Positions 17,404-26,149 of a DNA stretch of 44,121 nt are shown here, in pieces. The notes below the pieces were generated by a model, which was not told where the DNA came from, ran no database searches, and was given only the letters and a program-made list of their open reading frames with translations. The position numbers were made by a program, and so were the translations under genes. Position 1 is the first letter of the stretch. Each line of letters opens with the position of its first letter. This stretch comes from CAZBEL01 sp964628055 (GTDB lineage: Bacteria > Fidelibacterota > Marinisomatia > Marinisomatales > TCS56): the NCBI GenBank assembly GCA_964628055.1, contig CAZVNL010000020.1:1-44121 (forward strand), given 5' to 3'.

Positions 17404-18515
17404 TTCACGGTGACCAGATGGTCCTGAACATTGGGCCGCAACATCCCAGTACCCACGGCGTCTTGCGCCTTCAGGTCAAAACCGATGGTGAAATCATTTC
17501 CGAGATCACACCTAACATCGGGTACCTGCATCGTTGTTTTGAGAAACATTGCGAAAAGGTGACTTATGAACAAGTCATCCCCTATACCGATCGTTGCGAC
17601 TATCTGGGTTCCATGAATAATAATTTTGGTTATGCGGTGGCTATGGAGACGTTAATGGACCTACAGGTTCCGGAAAAGGTGGAATACATTCGCGTCATCG
17701 TGGCCGAGTTGAACCGCATTGCCAGCCATCTCCTGGCGTTGGGAACCTACGGGTTGGACGTGGGCGCTTTTACCCCTTTCCTCTACATGTTCCGGGACCG
17801 GGAGCGGATTCTGGACCTGTTTGAGATGCTCTGTGGGGCGCGGCTGCTATATAATTACATCTGGGTAGGAGGCGTCTCCCACGATTTACCCGTGGGTTTC
17901 GTGGAGTCCACCTATGAGTTCTTAGATTACTTCCAACCTAAGATTAAAGAGTATAACGATATTCTCACGTACAACAAGATTTTCATTGAGCGCACGGCGG
18001 ATGTGGGGGTATTGCCACCGGATGTGGCCATCAGCTACGGTGTCACCGGTCCCAACTTACGCGGATCGGGTGTTCGCTGGGATTTGCGTAAGGAAGATCC
18101 CTATTCTATTTATGACCGGTTCGAGTTCGATATTCCCATTGGGGTAGGGGCTATGGGCTCGGTAGGAGACTGTTGGGATCGTTATTACGTGCGCATGCGG
18201 GAAATGGAAGAAAGCGCCAAGATTGTCCGTCAGGCATTGAACCAAATGCCTAAAGAGGGTGACGTCCATGCCGCCTTGCCGAGGAAAATCCGCCCACCGA
18301 AAGGGTCAGTCTACCGCCGAACAGAGTCACCCCGGGGGGACCTGGGTTATTATATCATCAGTGACGGGTCCCCCAAACCGTACCGTTTGAAAATGCGTTC
18401 CCCGGCTTTCACCGCCCTGAGTGTGTTAAGCGAAATTGCCCAAGGTTGGATGCTGGCTGACATTATCGCCATTCTAGGCAGCTTGGATATTGTGTTAGGA
18501 GAGATCGACCGATGA
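17394..18515 (+). CDS. nuoD: NADH-quinone oxidoreductase subunit D
   Basis: A 373-residue 49-kDa subunit, related to hydrogenase large subunits, that forms the quinone pocket with NuoB. Motifs: LNIGPQHPSTHGVLRLQVK at the N terminus, IGYLHRCFEKHCEKVTYEQV, RIASHLLALGTYGLDVGAFT, and the C-terminal DIIAILGSLDIVLGEIDR. The GPQHPSTHG loop carries the conserved quinone-site His. It overlaps nuoC by ten bases and nuoH by four. Confidence 0.97.
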   Translation: MGVVHGDQMVLNIGPQHPSTHGVLRLQVKTDGEIISEITPNIGYLHRCFEKHCEKVTYEQVIPYTDRCDYLGSMNNNFGYAVAMETLMDLQVPEKVEYIRVIVAELNRIASHLLALGTYGLDVGAFTPFLYMFRDRERILDLFEMLCGARLLYNYIWVGGVSHDLPVGFVESTYEFLDYFQPKIKEYNDILTYNKIFIERTADVGVLPPDVAISYGVTGPNLRGSGVRWDLRKEDPYSIYDRFEFDIPIGVGAMGSVGDCWDRYYVRMREMEESAKIVRQALNQMPKEGDVHAALPRKIRPPKGSVYRRTESPRGDLGYYIISDGSPKPYRLKMRSPAFTALSVLSEIAQGWMLADIIAILGSLDIVLGEIDR

Positions 18516-19591
18516 CCATTGATGCCCTTATTCAGTGGTTTCAGACCTTCTGGCCCAACGCGTGGGCAGGTCCTCTTCTGTTAGCGGTAATCATTACGTC
18601 TATTCCGATTTTCATTCTCATGGCCGTGAATGCTCTCCTGGCGGTATATGCGGAGCGGAAATTCTCGGCGTTCATGCAGGATCGCCTGGGACCCATGGGG
18701 CAGGGCGTCGGCTTGCACGCCGGAAAATGGGGCATGCTACAAACGGTGGCTGATGCGCTGAAATTGCTGCTTAAGGAAGATATTATTCCAGCCTCCGCCG
18801 ACCGGAAACTGTTTATTCTAGCTCCCTTTGTTTTGTTCGTTGCGGCGTTCATGTCCTTTGCCGCGCTCCCCTTCAGCTCCAATCTCATCATTGCCGATAT
18901 GAATATCGGATTACTGTATCTGGTAGCGGTTGGTTCTTTGAGCGTAGTCGGCATTATTCTGGCGGGCTGGGCTTCAAATAATAAATGGTCCCTCTACGGG
19001 GCCATGCGTTCCGTGGCTCAAATCGTGAGTTATGAAATACCCGCTGCCATATCCCTCATTGCCGTGGTCATGCTTACCAGCACCACTAGCATGCAGGGGA
19101 TTGTTCATTACCAGACCGGTACAGTATGGAAGTTCTTTCCGAATTGGATATTGTTTAATAATCCCTTCACCTTTTTGGCGTTTTTAGTTTATTACATCAG
19201 CAGCGTGGCGGAGGTGAACCGTACGCCGTTTGATATCCCCGAGGCTGAGTCCGAGTTGGTGGCCGGGTTCCACACGGAATATTCGGGTATGCGCTGGGCC
19301 TTTTTCTTCCTGAGTGAGTACGCTAATATGTTTGTGGTATGCGCCATTGCTGCCACCGTTTTTCTGGGGGGTTGGTTGAGTCCTTTACCGGGTCTGTTGA
19401 ACTCTCCCGGTTGGGGCCTGGTGTGGTTTTTTGGTAAGGTAATTGTCCTCATGTTCATCATGATCTGGTTCCGTTGGACTTTCCCCCGCCTGCGCGTAGA
19501 CCAGCTCATGAATATCTCCTGGAAAGTGCTGCTCCCCATCGCTTTCCTGAACATTTTTGGGGTGGGAATCTGGCATTTGGTGGCAGGCTGA
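18512..19591 (+). CDS. nuoH: NADH-quinone oxidoreductase subunit H
   Basis: A 359-residue membrane subunit with about eight helices, joining the quinone site to the proton channels. Signatures: YAERKFSAFMQDRLGPMGQG, and the acidic loop EVNRTPFDIPEAESELVAGF followed by HTEYSGMRWAFFFLSEYANM. Both are typical of NuoH/ND1 and carry the charged residues of the E-channel. It overlaps nuoD (ATGA) and nuoI (TGATG). Confidence 0.97.
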   Translation: MTIDALIQWFQTFWPNAWAGPLLLAVIITSIPIFILMAVNALLAVYAERKFSAFMQDRLGPMGQGVGLHAGKWGMLQTVADALKLLLKEDIIPASADRKLFILAPFVLFVAAFMSFAALPFSSNLIIADMNIGLLYLVAVGSLSVVGIILAGWASNNKWSLYGAMRSVAQIVSYEIPAAISLIAVVMLTSTTSMQGIVHYQTGTVWKFFPNWILFNNPFTFLAFLVYYISSVAEVNRTPFDIPEAESELVAGFHTEYSGMRWAFFFLSEYANMFVVCAIAATVFLGGWLSPLPGLLNSPGWGLVWFFGKVIVLMFIMIWFRWTFPRLRVDQLMNISWKVLLPIAFLNIFGVGIWHLVAG

Positions 19592-20181
19592 TGGGACGTT
19601 ATTTCGCCAATATTTGGGAAACCATTACCACCCTCTTAGTTGGACTGGGGGTCACCTGGCGCCACCTATACCATAGTCGGAGGGATATCGTAACCCTGCA
19701 GTATCCCGTGGAACGCTGGCCCCGTCCAGAGCGAAAGATCGGGTTTGACCATTCCAAGTACAATGTGATCCGCTCCCGACTGCACGTGGATATCGACGAT
19801 TGTATCGGCTGCCTGAAATGCCAACGGGCCTGTCCCGTGAGTTGCATCAAGATTGAAACGGTGAAGGCTCCCGTTCGCGGTGAAGATATTCCCGAGGTCC
19901 GTCACGTGGGAGTTACCTCTAACGGGACAAAGAAGGCCCTCTTAGTCACCCGCTTCCATATCGACATGAGTGAGTGTTGTTACTGCAACCTGTGCACCTA
20001 TCCCTGCCCGGAAGATTGTATTTACATGACCGGGGGGCCCAATTCGCACAAGCATCCCATTGAATATGAATTCTCGGAAACGGTGCGTAGTAACCTGATT
20101 TATCAATTTGCCAAGGAAGTCTCCCCGGAGGTCCTGGAGCGAATTGCCCCTGTTAAAAAACCAGAGGTGAAACATGGCTGA
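19591..20181 (+). CDS. nuoI: NADH-quinone oxidoreductase subunit I (2 x 4Fe-4S)
   Basis: About 196 residues from ATG 19591, which overlaps the nuoH stop as TGATG. A longer in-frame extension to 19474 would overlap nuoH heavily and is not homologous to NuoI. Two ferredoxin motifs bind clusters N6a and N6b: CIGCLKCQRACP (Cys71, 74, 77, 81) and CYCNLCTYPCP (Cys129, 132, 135, 139). An N-terminal amphipathic helix (TTLLVGLGVTWRHLY) attaches it to the membrane. It would pass electrons to NuoB. Confidence 0.95.
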   Translation: MGRYFANIWETITTLLVGLGVTWRHLYHSRRDIVTLQYPVERWPRPERKIGFDHSKYNVIRSRLHVDIDDCIGCLKCQRACPVSCIKIETVKAPVRGEDIPEVRHVGVTSNGTKKALLVTRFHIDMSECCYCNLCTYPCPEDCIYMTGGPNSHKHPIEYEFSETVRSNLIYQFAKEVSPEVLERIAPVKKPEVKHG

Positions 20182-20665
20182 GGTTGTTTTCTGGTTCATC
20201 GTATTACTGACCCTCGCCTCGGCTGTCATGGTCGTTCACAGTCAAAATCTGGTCTACTCGGCCATTGCCCTCCTGTTTACCTTTTTAGGGGTAGCCGGTT
20301 TGTACATTTACCTCTGGGCTGATTTTTTAGCGGCCGTGCAGGTTTTGATCTACATCGGCGGGATTTTGATTTTGATCATCTTTGGAATCATGTTGACCAA
20401 TCGGATTACTTCCGTAACCATCTCCCACACGAGCGTTCAACGGAGCATGGGAGGAATAATTGTCTTGGGAGTCTTTGTCCTCTTGGGGTTAGTGATTACC
20501 AGGACGCCTTGGTTACAACAGGTAAGCGAAGCGCCGGAGAGCACCACCGCCCCTATTGGCAACCTGCTCATGATGGATTTTTTACTGCCTTTCGAGGTGG
20601 CTTCCCTGTTGTTGTTAGGGGCTCTCATCGGTGCGGCCATGTTATCCCGACGGAGGAACACATGA
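20174..20665 (+). CDS. nuoJ: NADH-quinone oxidoreductase subunit J
   Basis: A 163-residue membrane subunit with five helices. Typical sequence: SQNLVYSAIALLFTFLGVAG, then YLWADFLAAVQVLIYIGGIL, the helix 3 region with a pi-bulge. It overlaps nuoI by eight bases and nuoK by four. It contributes to the central hydrophilic axis near the quinone site. Confidence 0.95.
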   Translation: MAEVVFWFIVLLTLASAVMVVHSQNLVYSAIALLFTFLGVAGLYIYLWADFLAAVQVLIYIGGILILIIFGIMLTNRITSVTISHTSVQRSMGGIIVLGVFVLLGLVITRTPWLQQVSEAPESTTAPIGNLLMMDFLLPFEVASLLLLGALIGAAMLSRRRNT

Positions 20666-20967
20666 ACGATTTACAGGTCTACCTGTTTGTTGCAGCCGCC
20701 CTCTTCTCCCTGGGATTGTACGGGGTCATCACCCGCCGGAACGGGGTGGCAGTGCTCATGGGGATCGAACTTATCTTGAACTCTGCCAATATCAATTTCT
20801 TAGCGTTCAGTCGTTTCGGGGGTTTGAATCTGGCCGGGCATATCTTCGCCATCTTCGTCATCATCATGGCTGCGGCGGAAGCGGCCGTCGCCCTGGCCAT
20901 CATTATTAATCTCTACAATAACTTCCGCACCATCAACGTTGATCAGGCTCACGAGTTGCGACAATGA
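20662..20967 (+). CDS. nuoK: NADH-quinone oxidoreductase subunit K
   Basis: A 101-residue subunit with three helices. I use ATG 20662, preceded by GGAGG, rather than the long upstream extension, which only overlaps nuoJ. Signature: MGIELILNSANINFLAFSRF with the conserved helix 2 Glu, then AAAEAAVALAIIINLYNNF with the helix 3 Glu. Homologous to MnhC-type antiporter subunits. ATGA overlaps with both nuoJ and nuoL. Confidence 0.96.
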   Translation: MNDLQVYLFVAAALFSLGLYGVITRRNGVAVLMGIELILNSANINFLAFSRFGGLNLAGHIFAIFVIIMAAAEAAVALAIIINLYNNFRTINVDQAHELRQ

Positions 20968-23015
20968 CAGATAATATCATTATCCAATATGCCTTAGCAA
21001 TCCTGTTTTTGCCCTTGCTGGCTTTCGTCATCCAAATCTTTGTGGGTAAACGCCTCCCCCGGCAGGGTGACTGGGTCTCCATTGGCGCGGTTCTGTTGAC
21101 CCTGGTGCTTTCCATTACGCTGTTCGTGATGATGATTTGGACCTACGACCCGGACTTCAAGGAAGAGATGTCTGCCGTTTGGTTTGACCTAGGCGTTTTT
21201 AAGGTGGAATTGGGCTTTCTCATTGACAATATCACCATCATCATGCTCCTGGTAGTGGCCCTCATTTCCACAATGAGTCATATTTACTCCATAAAATACA
21301 TGGAAGGTGATATCCGGTATTCCCGGTATTACGCCTATTTGAGTTTTTTCACCTTCAGCATGAACGGGATTGTGCTGGCGAATAATCTATTATCCCTGTA
21401 CATTTTCTGGGAATTGGTGGGGTTAAGTTCATATTTACTCATCGCTCATTGGTTTGAGAAGGAGTCTGCGGCCGCCGCCGGAACCAAGGCCTTTCTCACC
21501 AACCGGGTGGGCGATATTGGTTTCTTCATTGGCATTTTGATTCTCTTCACCGCCACGGGGTCCTTTCTTTACCGGGATATTTTTACCGGGGTGGCCCAGG
21601 GATCAATTGCCGGCGGGCTCCTCACCTGGGCTGGTATTGGGCTTTTCATGGGTGCCATGGGTAAGTCCTCCCAGTTTCCCTTGCATATTTGGCTTCCCGA
21701 TGCCATGGAGGGTCCCACCCCTGTCTCGGCACTCATGCACGCGGCTACCATGGTTGCAGCGGGGGTGTACATGGTGGTGCGGCTCTTTCCCCTTTTCTCC
21801 CCCGAAGCCCGTCTGGTCATTGCTTATGTGGGGGGCTTCACCGCCCTGTTTGCAGCCACGATCGCCATTACTCAAAACGATATTAAAAAAGTTCTGGCTT
21901 ACTCAACCGTGAGCCAGTTGGGATACATGCTATTGGCCGTTGGTACTGGTGCCTATGTGGCTGGCTTTTTTCACCTGGTGACCCACGCCATGTTCAAGGC
22001 CGGGCTCTTTTATGGCGCCGGAAGTGTCATTCACGCCATGCATCATGCGCTCCATAAGCGCCATGCCGAAACAACCGATCCTCAGGATATGCGCAATATG
22101 GGGGGCTTCAAACCTAAAATGCCCATCACTTATTGGACCATGATAATCAGTGCCCTGGCCATCTCGGGGATTCCCTTTTTCTCCGGATTTCTTTCCAAGG
22201 ATGCCATTTTAGCCGGTAGCCTCGCCTTTGCCAGCTATCAGCCCCAACATTTCCTGCTACCCGTCTTTGGCTTTGGGGCCGCCATTATTACCGCCTTTTA
22301 CATGTTCCGGCTCCTCTACCTCACCTTCCATAATAAACCCGCCCTGGAAGATGTGTACGAGGAGATTCACGAATCACCTGAAGCAATGACGACCCCCCTA
22401 ATAACCTTGAGCATTTTTTGCCTGTTCGTGTTTTACACTTTACCGTATTTCAATCCCTTTTCCGATAACGGCTGGTTCAAAGATTTAGTAGTAGCGAAGG
22501 ATTCCCTTGTGGTAGGAAACCTCACCGCGTTGGAGGTCGAAAAGGGCGTCCACCACGCTCATCTACCCACCATTGTCCTATCTGTCCTTTTGGCTACTTT
22601 GGGCATTTTCCTCTCCTGGCTCATGTACTTGAAGAAGAAACTCTCTGCGGAGCGGTGGGCGCAACGATTGCCCCTTCTTTACCGGCTATCATATCACAAA
22701 TATTATTTCGATGAAAATTACAACCGTTTCATCTACCAGCCCTTTTTGCGCCTGGCCGATCGTATCGGATTTTTGGACTGGGACCTTTACGATAAATATT
22801 TCATCAACGGTTTCGGGCGGGTTACGAAGTGGTTCTCCTTCCTGAGTGGACGCCTGGATTATGACGGTCTTGATCAGGTGTTAGTGGATGGCGTGGGACG
22901 GAATGCCAGTCGTATGGGGAGTGTATTAAAAACCATTCAAACAGGTCATTTGCAAAATTACCTGCTGTTTGCTCTTTTTGGGGTGGTGATTATCATTCTG
23001 ATACAGGCCTTTTAG
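20964..23015 (+). CDS. nuoL: NADH-quinone oxidoreductase subunit L
   Basis: A 683-residue antiporter-like subunit at the distal end of the membrane arm. Signatures: YIFWELVGLSSYLLIAHWFE (conserved Glu), GKSSQFPLHIWLPDAMEGPT, PVSALMHAATMVAAGVYMVV, NDIKKVLAYSTVSQLGYMLL and HLVTHAMFKAGLFYGAGSVI, carrying the Lys and His of the proton channel. The C-terminal lateral helix region is present, so the length is complete. A 38-bp gap precedes nuoM. Confidence 0.97.
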   Translation: MTDNIIIQYALAILFLPLLAFVIQIFVGKRLPRQGDWVSIGAVLLTLVLSITLFVMMIWTYDPDFKEEMSAVWFDLGVFKVELGFLIDNITIIMLLVVALISTMSHIYSIKYMEGDIRYSRYYAYLSFFTFSMNGIVLANNLLSLYIFWELVGLSSYLLIAHWFEKESAAAAGTKAFLTNRVGDIGFFIGILILFTATGSFLYRDIFTGVAQGSIAGGLLTWAGIGLFMGAMGKSSQFPLHIWLPDAMEGPTPVSALMHAATMVAAGVYMVVRLFPLFSPEARLVIAYVGGFTALFAATIAITQNDIKKVLAYSTVSQLGYMLLAVGTGAYVAGFFHLVTHAMFKAGLFYGAGSVIHAMHHALHKRHAETTDPQDMRNMGGFKPKMPITYWTMIISALAISGIPFFSGFLSKDAILAGSLAFASYQPQHFLLPVFGFGAAIITAFYMFRLLYLTFHNKPALEDVYEEIHESPEAMTTPLITLSIFCLFVFYTLPYFNPFSDNGWFKDLVVAKDSLVVGNLTALEVEKGVHHAHLPTIVLSVLLATLGIFLSWLMYLKKKLSAERWAQRLPLLYRLSYHKYYFDENYNRFIYQPFLRLADRIGFLDWDLYDKYFINGFGRVTKWFSFLSGRLDYDGLDQVLVDGVGRNASRMGSVLKTIQTGHLQNYLLFALFGVVIIILIQAF

Positions 23016-23053
23016 CTGGTATGATCGGGAAAACATTTACAAAGGAATAGAGA

Positions 23054-24604
23054 ATGGAAACGCACATTCTGAGTTGGTTGATTTGGTTACCCTTGATCGG
23101 GATGATGGTGGTGAGCTTTATCCCCCGGGAGAAATCCGACGTCATCAGGGTTGTCGCCGCCGTAGCCATAGGGATTCAGCTCTTTGCGGCAGTGATGCTC
23201 TGGATGCGGTTTGACACCTCCGTGGCTACCTTCCAGTTTGTAGAACAGGCTGAATGGATTCCCTCGTTCAATATATCCTATTTCCTGGGTGTGGACGGGT
23301 TGAGCTTGCCCATGGTCGCTCTCACGGCCCTTTTATCCTTTTTAGGGGTATTCGTAAGCTGGAAAATCGATCGGGGTGTCAAGGGCTTTTTTGCCCTGTT
23401 CCTGCTCCTCGATACAGGGATTGTTGGTGTCTTCCTTTCCTTGGATTTCTTCTTATTTTACGTTTTCTGGGAAGTGATGTTGCTCCCCATGTACTTCCTC
23501 ATTGGGATGTGGGGTGGACCCCAGCGTGAATACGCCGCCATTAAATTTTTCCTCTTTACGTTGGTAGGGTCGGTTCTCATGCTGGTGGCGATCTTGGCAT
23601 TGTATTTCACCTGCGGTCGTACCTTTAACATGCTGGACCTCATGGAAACGGCTCCCACGGTATTGGACGGCGTCATGTGGTGGGGAATGAGCGCCATTAA
23701 GGTGATCTGGATTTTGCTTTTCATCGGTTTCGCCATCAAGGTTCCCATTTTCCCGTTTCATACGTGGTTGCCCCTAGCCCACGTGGAAGCGCCCACGGCC
23801 ATCTCCGTCATTCTTGCTGGAATTCTTTTGAAGATGGGGGTTTATGGTCTCCTAAGGATCAACTACACCATGTTACCCTCCGCGGTGTGGTGGTTCGCCG
23901 GAGCCCTGGCGGTGTTAGGTTTGGTCAACGTGATTTGGGGTGCCCTGTGTGCCATGGCGCAGAAGGATTTGAAAAAATTGGTGGCCTATTCAAGTATTAA
24001 TCACATGGGGTATTTGCTCTTGGGCATGGCGGCCGTGATTGCGGCTGGGAGTGTGAACGGTGGGAATTATTTAGCGGCCCAGGCCGGGTTGAACGGGGCA
24101 GTGTTCCAGATGTTCAACCACGGGACGATCTCGGCTATGTTGTTTATTTTAGTCGGGGTTGTGTATGACCGGGCTCACCACCGGGATATTAACGGTTTCG
24201 GCGGCCTCGCCGGTCAGATGCCCATATATGCCGGGGTCACGGCGGTAGCCTTCTTTGCCGGGCTCGGGCTCCCCGGTCTCTCGGGATTTATCAGCGAAGC
24301 CCTGAGTTTGTTAGGGGCCTTTCCGGTGTTTCGCACCATCGTAATTTTGGCTACCCTGGGCATCCTGTTGAATGCGGCATACTTCCTCTCGGCTTTCCAA
24401 CGCATCTTCCTGGGTAAACTCAATGAGAAATACGCCACGTTACCGGAAATAAACGGCCGGGAGTTGTTTACGGTAATCCCCCTGGCAGCCATCACGATAT
24501 TTTTAGGTGTGTATCCCCGACCCTTCCTGGATATCATTAAAAGCACCGTGAACGTCCTCATTGACCAAGTAGTGAACTTAGGTGGAATGACCGGGCTCTT
24601 TTAA
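23054..24604 (+). CDS. nuoM: NADH-quinone oxidoreductase subunit M
   Basis: A 516-residue antiporter-like subunit. Signatures: FYVFWEVMLLPMYFLIGMWG (conserved Glu), FIGFAIKVPIFPFHTWLPLA (Lys), HVEAPTAISVILAGILLKMG, KKLVAYSSINHMGYLLLGMA. AAAGGA lies upstream of the ATG as ribosome site. It is one of three parallel proton channels. Confidence 0.97.
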   Translation: METHILSWLIWLPLIGMMVVSFIPREKSDVIRVVAAVAIGIQLFAAVMLWMRFDTSVATFQFVEQAEWIPSFNISYFLGVDGLSLPMVALTALLSFLGVFVSWKIDRGVKGFFALFLLLDTGIVGVFLSLDFFLFYVFWEVMLLPMYFLIGMWGGPQREYAAIKFFLFTLVGSVLMLVAILALYFTCGRTFNMLDLMETAPTVLDGVMWWGMSAIKVIWILLFIGFAIKVPIFPFHTWLPLAHVEAPTAISVILAGILLKMGVYGLLRINYTMLPSAVWWFAGALAVLGLVNVIWGALCAMAQKDLKKLVAYSSINHMGYLLLGMAAVIAAGSVNGGNYLAAQAGLNGAVFQMFNHGTISAMLFILVGVVYDRAHHRDINGFGGLAGQMPIYAGVTAVAFFAGLGLPGLSGFISEALSLLGAFPVFRTIVILATLGILLNAAYFLSAFQRIFLGKLNEKYATLPEINGRELFTVIPLAAITIFLGVYPRPFLDIIKSTVNVLIDQVVNLGGMTGLF

Positions 24605-24629
24605 GTGCAACATTTGGAGTTAACGAGCG

Positions 24630-26123
24630 GTGAATAACCTACAGAGCCTGTCACTATTCTGGCCGGAGTTTGTCGTAATCGGCACGATTATTGTGGCGAT
24701 TGTGGTGGACTTGATCCTGAACCGGTCACGGACTCATCGGGTAAGCTATTGGGTTTTAGGGGGTCTGGTACTGACTTACTTAGCCATTCGTTTCATGGCT
24801 CCTCTGGATAAGACCACGCTCTTCATGGATACCCTGGCCTTTGATCCTTTCAGTCAATTTTTTAAGGTTGTGATTTTATTAGCCACGGTGTTCGTGATCG
24901 TTGCCAGCCTGGAGAGTAGCGAACTCAAAGGACACCGTTTAGGCGAGTATTTCATTTTATTGACCGTGATGGTCCTGGGAATGTTTCTCATGGTCTCGGC
25001 CATCGATTTGATTATGGTCTATCTCTCCCTGGAAGTGGTTTCTATTTCGTCTTTTATTTTAGCGGGATACTTGAAGACGGAGAGCAAGTCCAATGAGGCG
25101 GCCTTGAAATACGTAATTTACGGAGCGTTTTCTTCCGGCATCATGTTGTTTGGGTTGAGTATCCTCTTCGGAATTACCGGCAGCACCAAGTTTTTCGCCA
25201 TACGCGATGCCCTCCACGCCGCCGGGCCAGAGGCGATCCTGGCGGTACTCTTGGCATCTATTTTTATTCTGGCTGGGCTGGGATATAAAATTTCAGCCGT
25301 TCCCTTCCATTTCTGGACGCCCGATGTGTACGAAGGGGCTCCCACACCCATCACAGCCTATCTTTCGGTGGCACCGAAAGCGGCGGGATTTGCCCTCCTA
25401 ATCCGCTTTTTTAATATCGTATTAACTACGCCCAATGCCTTTTTAGAAGGTGAATGGTTAGCCAGCCTCAACCTCCCCTGGCCCCAGCTTTTAGCTGCTC
25501 TCTCCGTTCTGACCATGACCCTGGGGAATTTAGTAGCCATTCAACAAAAGAGCGTGAAACGCATGCTGGCCTATTCCAGTATCGCCCATGCCGGGTACAT
25601 GCTCATGGCCTTGCCGACCCTCTCCCAACAAGGGGTGTATGCCATCATGCTCTATGTGATCATGTACTTATTCATGAACCTGGGAGCCTTTTTCATCGTG
25701 ATCTATGTGAAAGGCCAGGTAGGGGGTGAGACTTTCGATGATTTTCAAGGTTTGGGTTGGCGCATGCCCGTCGTGGGGGTGGCCATGACGATCTTCATGT
25801 TCTCCTTGACCGGTGTACCGCCTACGGCTGGTTTTATCGGGAAGTTTTACTTGTTTGCGGCGGTGATCAAGGCCGGCCCAAGCCTCTATTGGTTGGCCAT
25901 CGTGGGGGCCTTGAATAGTGTGGTGTCCCTCTACTATTATCTCCGGGTCGTAAAAGCCATGTACCTCCAGGGTGAACCCAGTGCTACCTTGGTGGTCCCT
26001 CGCCCGCTCATGTTGGTTCTGCTGATTGCCCTGGCAGTACCAACCGTTTTACTGGGAATTTATTGGGCTCCCGTGGCAGATTGGGTATCAAATTCCTTAA
26101 ATCTTTTTACTCAGGTGATGTAA
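24630..26123 (+). CDS. nuoN: NADH-quinone oxidoreductase subunit N
   Basis: A 497-residue antiporter-like subunit starting at GTG 24630, with GGAG ten bases upstream. Signatures: VYLSLEVVSISSFILAGYLK, FKISAVPFHFWTP-like sequence (here GYKISAVPFHFWTPDVYEGA), PTPITAYLSVAPKAAGFALL, VKRMLAYSSIAHAGYMLMAL. It is the last nuo gene. nqrA begins only 26 bases after its stop with no terminator between, so the two operons may be co-transcribed. Confidence 0.97.
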   Translation: MNNLQSLSLFWPEFVVIGTIIVAIVVDLILNRSRTHRVSYWVLGGLVLTYLAIRFMAPLDKTTLFMDTLAFDPFSQFFKVVILLATVFVIVASLESSELKGHRLGEYFILLTVMVLGMFLMVSAIDLIMVYLSLEVVSISSFILAGYLKTESKSNEAALKYVIYGAFSSGIMLFGLSILFGITGSTKFFAIRDALHAAGPEAILAVLLASIFILAGLGYKISAVPFHFWTPDVYEGAPTPITAYLSVAPKAAGFALLIRFFNIVLTTPNAFLEGEWLASLNLPWPQLLAALSVLTMTLGNLVAIQQKSVKRMLAYSSIAHAGYMLMALPTLSQQGVYAIMLYVIMYLFMNLGAFFIVIYVKGQVGGETFDDFQGLGWRMPVVGVAMTIFMFSLTGVPPTAGFIGKFYLFAAVIKAGPSLYWLAIVGALNSVVSLYYYLRVVKAMYLQGEPSATLVVPRPLMLVLLIALAVPTVLLGIYWAPVADWVSNSLNLFTQVM

Positions 26124-26149
26124 TTTTGCCGCTCTATTTTGGGGGATAA

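Noticed and set aside
19474..19590. Upstream in-frame extension of nuoI
   Set aside because: It overlaps nuoH in another frame and has no NuoI similarity; ATG 19591 gives the normal N terminus.
20509..20661. Long 5' extension of nuoK
   Set aside because: It overlaps nuoJ and is not homologous to NuoK; the GGAGG before ATG 20662 decides the start.
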